The translations under genes and the position numbers were made by a program. From Leptodontidium sp. MPI-SDFR-AT-0119 (taxonomy: Eukaryota; Ascomycota; Leotiomycetes; Helotiales; Leptodontidiaceae): 64,000 nucleotides of DNA. Of the stretch, positions 56,499 to 64,000 are shown piece by piece. The notes under the pieces were generated by a model. That model was not told the origin of the DNA, did no database searches, and was given only the letters and a program-made list of their open reading frames with translations. The stretch lies in the NCBI GenBank assembly GCA_020726505.1, contig JAHLEZ010000001.1, positions 4,030,001 to 4,094,000 of the forward strand, read 5' to 3'. The first letter of the stretch is position 1; each line of letters starts with the position of its first letter.

Positions 56499-57310
56499 TT
56501 ATTCCTCCATTGACTCCTCAATCTTCGTGACTTCAGTTGTCGCTGCACTCCAGTATCTGCACTATGTTAGCCTCGTTCTCGATCCTGGTGAAGGGTAACA
56601 TACGCAACCAGCTCGACAGAGAATTCTGCTGTAGCAACTCCAAATAACTTCAGTAACCTCGTCTGCCTACTGTCAAGAGTCTGTCCCTCCTTGCAGACAG
56701 TGTATGGGTTGTCCAACGTAATCTTCCCCTTCGTCAACGACGTTGGCATGTTCAACTTCCTCAACTCAGGTTCCAAACTGTGAGCCATTGGCACATCCTG
56801 CTCCGCACCGATTTCCCCGCCCATCGAGTAGACAATTCCAGCTGGCACGGTAAACGACCTTGTTGCAACAGTCCCCGCGCGCGCGAAATCCGTCTTAGCC
56901 ATTCCTCCAAAGTACTCCTTGATAGCGCTAGGTTCGCGGTTCGTGAAGAGAAGTCCAACATTGCCGACGAGGAATTTAGAGAGTAGGTGCGTGGAGGGTT
57001 GGTATTCGTCTTCGGGGGAGGATCCAAGGGCTTTGGCCATTACTTTAGTCTTGCCAAAGAATAGTCTGTGAGAAATGTTAGAAAGATTGCTATAGTTAAA
57101 AACGCAAGGCGATCCGAACCTGCTATCATTGAAATCGTTGCGCACATCCTTCAAGTACGTATTGCGCATGTTCTCGACCGAGAAGACGAAACAGTACTGG
57201 TACTCATCGAGACATTCCCGCACATTGGAGAAGAGCTTCAGTGTGAGTTCCTTGCCCTTCTTGTCGACTTTCGACAGATGGATGACCTTCGCGCGCTTGG
57301 ATTTCGGCAT
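56499..57310 (-). CDS. MRT4: Ribosome assembly factor Mrt4 (uL10-like)
   Basis: Nuclear paralogue of ribosomal stalk protein P0 that occupies its site on pre-60S particles until the stalk is installed. Exons on the minus strand: 57310-57120, 57065-56604, 56556-56499; 236 aa. The N-terminus MPKSKRAKVIHLSKVDKKGK is characteristic. RLFFGKTKVMAKALG spans the first intron joint, and the middle has LVGNVGLLFTN and FARAGTVATRSFTVPAG. LLKLFGVATAEFSVELVAYW crosses the second joint. The C-terminus is short and acidic (VTKIEESMEE) and lacks the P0 stalk peptide, which distinguishes it from P0. Confidence 0.95.
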
Positions 57311-58926
57311 CTTGTGTAGAGTTCGTGGGGAGAGGGGTGGTTTGACAGGTGCGGTGGGGAATCGTCGCTGGGAATTTCGATAATATTTTTCGCTATCAAC
57401 CGATAGATAAACTTGAGGTTGGCGCTAGCGGCCGCTTCCAGCCTTCTTCCCCGACCTGGGCTGGGACATCCAGATCTTGAGGTGTGGAAGTCTGAAGTTC
57501 TTTGCACATCTCGAGGTTAAATAGTTACGTGTTACGACTTTTTTTCGTTATTTTGGAGTTTATGGATTATATGTAGAATGCGTTTTATAACGTGTCCCAC
57601 TAGAATTATGAAAACTTGTACTCATTTGATAGCTATTACAAGAGGTAAGTAATCTAAAGTTGAAGCTTCGGATAGCTATTAAAAAGTGCATGCAGCTCTC
57701 TTGGAATTCGACACGCCTCGTGGACTACATCTAAATCTTTCTGTACTTTCCTCTCCGAATTTCGTTACTTCAGGTGCTATCGGGAGCGTGGGCCTTGTGG
57801 ATGGCTTACTTTCGTACCTCTATACTTCTCTTCCGCTTTATGCCATATCCTAGAGCGGGAAAATCGAGCTACAAGATGTTATTCGAGGATACAAACAAAT
57901 ACAAGAACTGCGTAAACCAATGGAGTTATAAATATGGGAGTAGTAGCAAGGTAGGAAGAGGATAAACAAACGTAATACGCTATTATATGAGAGACTATAC
58001 TTGCTCCAGAGCACCCTAGAGGCATTGTACCTGCGTCGACTAAGTCCTACACAGCAGCTAAAGCTATCCGCTATTAGTGATAGTCGCTTGCGGAATGGTG
58101 GAACGATTCTAGCACTCCATTATTTTGATGTTGGGAAATACAATACTAATAGGGTGTAATCGACGGATGATGGACTCATTAGAATTCGGGATCTTTACAA
58201 CTTTGGCCCCGGTCCGAGAAAAGAAGTCACAAATCTTCCAAGAACGAACGATCACTTCTATAGTCGATTTAGTACTAGAGCGTAAATGTACTATGGTTCA
58301 TTGAACAAGTCGGGGGGAGATAGCTTTAATAACCGTTTCGCAACTCTACCTGCTTACAAAGGAGTACCCCTAACAGCGACTCTCACTCGAACCCTCTCAT
58401 GGGGAATCTGAGTACGGCTTATACTGTGAAAGCGGGGAAGAATTTGGCGTTGTGCATAAAATTCGACTTCAACGTCTACAGCTACGAAAGCGGTGTGATG
58501 CTTGGATGCGAGCTGTGGAAAATGAAAGCCAAAATACCTAAAGAAAGGAAGCGCAACATATTAGCGAAGCTCGAATGGAGGCTTGACCCTGTTAAAGAGA
58601 ACCCGGTTCCTAAGCCGGATGAAGTTGCTGGAATGTTGAAAGCGAGAGTTAATTAGAATTGAAAGATTGGACTCATATGGGAAGGCAGGATAAAAGACCT
58701 GCTCTTTACGCTAGGATCGTCGATTGATATGAAGAGGAGGGATTAACTATTCAGAGCCATCGGGTTGGAACGTCAGTATTCTTCATGAAGACGTACTTGA
58801 ATCTCACTGGGTCGAATCACAGGATGTCACTGAACGACACATGCTTGCAAGTACCTTCTTGGACGTCCGACTAACCTTCCATCACTTCTCCAAGACGAAA
58901 AAGCAAGGAAAGCAAGACTTCTATCT

Positions 58927-59224
58927 CAGCCATCGCGAGATCTAGATCCCGATACTCACATGTTCTGACCTGGAAGGTAGCGGTGAGAGATGTTACGATA
59001 CTGGGGAAGAGGGGCTTGGTTCTGGGTTCTAGGTTCCCATGCTCTATTTATTCATCCCGACTGTTGATTCCCGTAGTATTTTCCTATTGAAGGAGAGGAA
59101 GAAAATAACCCAGAAAATAGGAAAGAGAAGAAAAGCAGAGGAGAGGTAAACTCTAATTGCAGCTGTCGTGAGATTTAGATCTCACTTTGATAGTAGCGGT
59201 GAGAGAGACACTACGATATTGAGA
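58927..59224 (+). repeat. Diverged direct repeat pair
   Basis: Copy A (58927-59002) and copy B (59160-59224) share GAGATYTAGATCYC followed by TAGCGGTGAGAGA and TACGATA. Copy B lacks about 16 bases and shows C-to-T changes relative to A. Origin unknown; possibly remains of a repeat altered by mutation. Confidence 0.45.
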
Positions 59225-60854
59225 TGTTCGGGAGAGTATGTTCCACGATGGCTACTATACTAGAGCTGTTGCACGACGCCGCCACATTTGATACGATTCC
59301 AGGATCATGGCTGGTACTTACTTACAGTGCAAGTGTATTTCTTGTGTGTGTCGTACACTATAGGTAGCTATGGCAAGAGAGCAGCAGATCTTCCCAATCG
59401 TTTGCTGATCATGCATGTGTCCGTGAAAAATTGCGGATATGAGAGGATTCGAGTGTGCTGGAGCTGGGCAAGACGGACGTTAGGTTCAATGAGATGGAGG
59501 ATTTTCTTGACTTGTAGGAGGGTTGCGAGGGGATGTCTTGGTGTTTGGTTCCAAGACTGGTGTATGCCATTGGATATTATGACGGTCATCGCGTGAAGAT
59601 TGGATAAACACCATTTTTTTTTTTTGGCCCTCGAGGTTTTAGACAAATCCTTCTCGCCGAAGATATGGCACTTTGTGTTTTCAAAGGCTCGATTCCAAGT
59701 TGGCCGGGAAGAAGACGGAGAAAACGTGATATTGAACGGAGATCAAAGTGCGGCTCACCGGTCTCATACCTCAACCATCATTGGCGTTGGAATAACCTTA
59801 TCTTCAAGGGCTGTCAGATACAATCCCGAGTTTCGCACGATCTCCGTACATCAACACGTGCCGAACCAGTGACATTGCACAGAAATCCAACATCTCGCAT
59901 TTGACTGGTGGCAGAGCGAAGCCAACGAGAGAGCAGTGTGTGATGGTTGGATCCTCAAACTCTCCTCTCCTCGCCTCTTCTCTCCTCTCCTCTTCTGCTC
60001 ATCGACGAACCCTCAGCTCTGCTCACAACCTCCAGCTCCTTTCTCACTCACCGCACAATGAAAGGATCATGGGAATGCCATGCCATGCGGTGCCATACAT
60101 ATCATGCCTTCAAGAGAGACTACAAGCGCATTGCATCTTCGTATCTGCATCTGGGAATTACCGCGCACGAAAACGAGAAAGAGAAGAGAAGATAAGAGAG
60201 GAGAAGACAAGAAAACAAAGGGACCGATTAGGACAAGGATCATGCGACTATGCCGAATCTCATTGATGGCATCCACACTGGATGGAAGAAGGAGATGGCA
60301 GCGCCGTTCGCTGCAGTGCAGTGCAGTCCCCACGACGATATCCTTCCTGTTCGCTTGGTGTTCAGCCAGCTCGTTATCCTCTCCCTACCAAGTCCAGCGC
60401 ACAAAGTCAATGCTTTCTTTCTTTTTTGTCGAGTTAATTATTACCATTAAAGTTTATTATTTATATATTTCAACTAATTAGAAATCAGAATGCAAGAGGG
60501 AAGAGTTTTCCTCAATGCCATCCCTGCTTGGCTGCTTCCTTCCTCATTCGCCCGTGGGTATCCAACAAGGTGTTTGATTTCCTCGATTGCAGGGCGATGC
60601 TCATGTCATCTCTGCCCCTCCAAGCAAAGCCCAAGCCCCCATCAGTGCTTTGGATTTGTATCACGTCTTCGTTCTGCCTTGCTTGTGACGACTGACTTCC
60701 TTTTGAATCAATCCTCTTCAGTCATAGCATTTCTGCTTATATATAAATCTTTGTTGGCTGGCTGGCACCTTTCAATTCCTGTGCAATCATCAACACTCCC
60801 AGCTGAGTGATTTGTGATTGTTCTGCATCAGAGAGCAGTGCATCCGTGACAGAT

Positions 60855-60914
60855 ACTCACTCACTCACTCACAAGGCAATCAAATTCCACACCTCACCTC
60901 ACCTCACCTCACCT
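60855..60914 (+). repeat. ACTC and ACCTC short tandem repeats
   Basis: ACTC units at about 60855-60871 and ACCTC units at 60891-60914, in the pyrimidine-rich leader region upstream of the zinc transporter. Confidence 0.8.
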
Positions 60915-61344
60915 GCACCCAGACAGTCAGTACCTACCTTACCCAGCTATTTCTTCATCCGGCCCAGATCCAAGGCCTTCCCTCCCCTCATACACGAACT
61001 AAGTACCAGCGACTAGGCAAACCGTCATCCTCTAGCATCAACGCTTCTTCTACCGCCCGAGAAATCTGCCGCCTAATCCTAACCTACACCACCTTACCTA
61101 TGATATCAACAGCTCTCCCTCGATTCCTATAACAATACCTCTGCCAATTTCTTCCTTCGAGCTCAAGCCTTAAATCTTCTCCTACCCGGAGCCAGCTTCT
61201 TCCCGATAAGCCCTACGATATCTTGGTTTGCGAACACAATTGGCAGATATATTTCTTGGAGAGATAGCTCGCAGGTTGACGAGGATCCTGCGAGTGGGAG
61301 CGGAAGTGGAAGTGGGTATAGAAGCAGAGGAGTGAGACACCATC

Positions 61345-62763
61345 ATGTCTACAGTTCCTCCCTTCGTCGAAGTGTCTTGCGACAATGGCAACGAATATGA
61401 TGGCCGTTTGGGTCTGCGAATTTCCTCCATCTTCGTGATAGGGTTTGGGTCTATGCTTGGTATGTTTACTCTACACTTTGGCTATACAATTGCATCGGCT
61501 AATGTGTGTTGTAGGCGCCCTCTTGCCAATTGCCCTTGCGAGAACAAAGCGCATGCATGTCCCGCCTGTGGCTTTCTTCATTGCGAAATACTTTGGTTCG
61601 GGTGTCATTGTTGCTACGGCGTTCATACATGTGTGTAACCCCAGCTCTGCAGCTTATGCCGGAATCCTCATCATATAATGGTCTTTGGTCTATTCAGAAC
61701 AATACTAATCGAATACAGCTTATGGCACCAGCAACAGAAGCTCTTCAATCGCCATGTCTAACGGGTCCGATCACGGATTACAGCTGGGCCGAAGGAATTG
61801 CCCTCATGACTGTTTTCACAATGTTCTTCATTGAACTGATGGCATCTCGATTCGACGTTTTTGGTTCACATGAACATGAGAGTGCTGATCCAGCGACGAA
61901 CTTACTTCGAGATGCCGAGAAGTATGGAGGGTCAGATAGCGCCGCTAAGAAGTGTAAGCATGATTTGCTTTATATTCTCGACTCGAGGTTTTCACTCTTT
62001 ACCTTTTCGGGGGCCTACCAGCTCGCTTTTTATGATTGTGAAATTTACATTTCAGTGCTGATCAAATGTTATAGTAACTATTGCTGATCATACCCACGAT
62101 GGTGTTGGCGAGAGTGCGTCTTCGACTATCAACAATGTGGCCATTGACGAAAGTCCATCAAGAGTTGTTTCAAATGGAGGCGTGCCAGGACGACAAGATG
62201 ATTTCAGCTACCCCCCAGGAGGTCAGGATCATCTCGGGCATAGTCGGTCCCACTCTGATGATGATGAACAATTTGCAGCTCAGATGACTGGGCTCTTCAT
62301 CCTCGAATTCGGAGTCATCTTCCACTCCATATTCATCGGTCTCACCCTTGCTGTGGCCGGATCCGAGTTCAATGTCCTCTATATCGTCCTCTCGTTCCAC
62401 CAGACGTTCGAAGGTCTAGGTCTGGGTTCCCGGCTGGCAACTGCATCATGGCCGAAAAGCAAGAGCTGGCTACCATGGGCAATGGGAGGAGCTTTCGGCC
62501 TCACCACACCACTTGCGATAGCCATTGGTCTCGGTGTCCGCAGTAGCTTCGAACCAGGAAGTGCTCGAACGCTTATTGTGCAAGGTGTCTTTGACGCGAT
62601 AAGTGCCGGGATTCTCATCTACACGGGATTGGTGGAATTGATGGCTCACGAATTTATGTTCAACCCGGAGATGAGAAAGAGCTCTATCAAGATGATGCTC
62701 TTCGCTTATGGGTGTATGTGTCTGGGAGCTGGGCTCATGGCTGTCCTTGGTAGATGGGCTTGA
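61345..62763 (+). CDS. ZIP-family zinc transporter (Zrt-like)
   Basis: Plasma-membrane or vacuolar importer of Zn2+ (possibly Fe2+) into the cytosol. Exons: 61345-61459, 61515-61630, 61719-61953, 62075-62763; 384 aa. Eight transmembrane segments can be traced: RISSIFVIGFGSMLG, then FFIAKYFGSGVIVATAFIHLMAPA, ALMTVFTMFFIELMA, and after the cytosolic loop the metal-binding helices IFHSIFIGLTLAV and LSFHQTFEGLGLGSR. The loop between TM3 and TM4 is polar with His residues (ADHTHD, GHSRSHSDDDE), a usual zinc-sensing feature. The C-terminal helices include VFDAISAGILIYTGLVELMA. The exon 3/4 joint passes through KKLTIADHTHD and stays in phase. Confidence 0.95.
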
Positions 62764-64000
62764 GAAAATCACGATGGACTGGATGCAACTTACGACTTTA
62801 CTTCCTTATCACATCATGTAGTTGATGTGTAGGAAGATTGGATATGATAGGGGTTTAGTGCTATACCGAACGCCGAGTCAAGGTTTAGGTGAAATATGAT
62901 TGGGCTGAGATGGGAATGGGATTGGGATTGGCTTGGATTATGGAATGGAATACCTGGCATGGTATAGTATAGAATAGAATCGAATGATTCTTTGATGAGA
63001 ACCGAAAGAAAATAGAGAGGTATAGCTTGGTTTAGAAAGCATAACTGGTGTTAGAGAACCGAGAATCGAGGTTCAACGAATTTCATCCGCGTCGATCTGT
63101 ACACACCCACCATGTGCCATGCAAGTTATGGGCTTCCCCCCCCCCCTCCCCCCAATGGAGTTGCGAGATTTTACGTTACGTGGGTCGCCAATACTTTATT
63201 TGCGTGGCATGTCTTTTTAAGACAGACTTCTATTTCCTCTAGCTAGGTACTCACCTTCTATACCGAGTAGTATCGCCAACTTACTTCTTCCCGATTTTGC
63301 TACAGTAGAAACCACGAAGTCACGAAACCGTCTCCCCCACGAACTCGAGAGCTATCAATAGCCCGGTGATCGGAGGCGACTACCCGGACAATCCAGAACC
63401 AAATCAGCTGTGTCTGTTCGTACGCCTGCTCATACAATGTTAGTTGGGCTTTCCCTTGCCTTGCCTTGTCTTGTCTTGTCTTGTTGCACTCCCCTGAGGG
63501 AGGAGAAAATGTCTCTTTTCTTGAGTCTGAGTCTGACTCTTTCTGTGTATGTGTGTGTCTAGGAATGCAACGCGGAGATGGAGTAGAGGGGTCTGAGAGA
63601 GGGGCGGTTTGAAAAATGCTGCTGGTGGTGGTGGAGAGAGGAATTCTCCTTGTGGTAAGTGTGGACGAGTTGTTGCTGGGAAATGCTTCTACAAGAATAG
63701 TGTCTGGGTTGGATGAGTTGGTTCTTGAACGACGGACAGAAGGAGGTTGGTGGGTGCGCAGATTTTAATGGGAGAAAAGAGAGTGTGTGGGTGTGGGTGT
63801 GTGAAAGCGTGGGTTTTACTGAGATATGCCTCTACTGTATTTCGAGGAGATGAGAGCGAGTATTTTAGTTTCATCGTTGAGATGTAGTTGATTGCTTGTG
63901 CTTGTCATGATTCTTTTCGGGGAGGCGGTTAGAAGTCTAGCATGTCCATCTTTTTATGGGGGCTGGGGTGAACTTTCTCAGATAGAACGCACTTTCCCTT
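62764..64000. other. 3' flank, no gene seen
   Basis: About 1.24 kb after the ZIP stop. It contains purine/pyrimidine tracts, a C-rich run near 63138 and CTTGY tandem repeats at 63455-63485. A gene entering from beyond the window end cannot be excluded. Confidence 0.45.
63455..63485 (+). repeat. CTTGC/CTTGT pentamer tandem repeat
   Basis: About six CTTGY units in a row. Confidence 0.85.

Larger units (their letters stand above)
57311..61344. other. 4-kb gene-poor region with AT-rich part and degenerate repeats
   Basis: No supported gene. About 57540-58330 is AT-rich with short repeated phrases such as GATAGCTATTA. An 85-codon frame at 58399-58656 is mildly protein-like but unrecognised. Two diverged copies of a roughly 65-75-base sequence lie at 58927-59002 and 59160-59224. 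The last 1.4 kb is CT-rich with ACTC and ACCTC tandem repeats and is probably the promoter of the ZIP transporter gene. It may be a decayed repeat island. Confidence 0.45.

Noticed and set aside
58399..58656. An 85-codon ORF in the 57-61 kb gap
   Set aside because: Somewhat protein-like (Lys/Glu-rich end) but no homology I recognise and no flanking exons; left as part of the gene-poor region.
1..64000. A biosynthetic or defence gene cluster
   Set aside because: The genes are unrelated housekeeping or surface functions on both strands; no core biosynthetic enzyme, NLR, het-domain or transposase gene was recognised.

Overview
The window is nuclear DNA from a filamentous ascomycete (Pezizomycotina). 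The evidence is short spliceosomal introns (mostly 47-150 nt) with GTNNGT donors and CTRAC-like branch sites, a complete set of eukaryotic housekeeping proteins, and fungus-specific families: a secreted GH5 endoglucanase, a GPI-anchored Cys-rich protein, a secreted PEBP relic and a Dgr2/WDR44-type WD40 protein. A leotiomycete is my best guess from the style of these proteins, but this is inference. Exon boundaries were worked out by hand from splice signals, reading phase and family knowledge.

Layout. 0-10 kb: a GPI-anchored Cys-rich surface protein, a long disordered protein of unknown function, a small spliced protein with an N-myristoylation-like start, and COX4 (cytochrome oxidase) on the minus strand. 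10-23 kb: a broken PEBP-family gene, gamma-glutamyltransferase, the 60S maturation GTPase Efl1/Ria1, a doubtful small membrane ORF, a secreted GH5 endoglucanase and a RING-finger protein. 23-38 kb: an unknown 417-aa protein, a protoglobin-family heme protein, a 250-bp MITE-like element, a WDR44/Dgr2-like WD40 protein, a stand-alone Rib2-type deaminase (riboflavin pathway) and a DUF1295 membrane protein. 37.5-39.6 kb: LCB2 (serine palmitoyltransferase). 39.6-48.6 kb: a 9-kb stretch with no gene I can support. 48.6-57.3 kb: a Pro/Arg-rich disordered protein, triosephosphate isomerase, a small two-TM protein, mitochondrial ribosomal protein mL43, U1-70K and Mrt4. 57.3-61.3 kb: a gene-poor stretch. 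61.3-62.8 kb: a ZIP zinc transporter. The last 1.2 kb is non-coding and rich in simple repeats.

The genes are mostly independent housekeeping functions, not a cluster: no polyketide synthase, NRPS, CRISPR array, phage element, rRNA or tRNA was recognised. Two ribosome-maturation factors acting on 60S particles (Efl1 and Mrt4) and two mitochondrial proteins (Cox4, mL43) are present but not adjacent. I did not find a convincing undescribed multi-gene system. The points most worth a second look are the MITE with a clear target-site duplication, the protoglobin, a shared palindromic promoter motif, a probable GC-AG intron, the decayed PEBP gene and the 9-kb desert.
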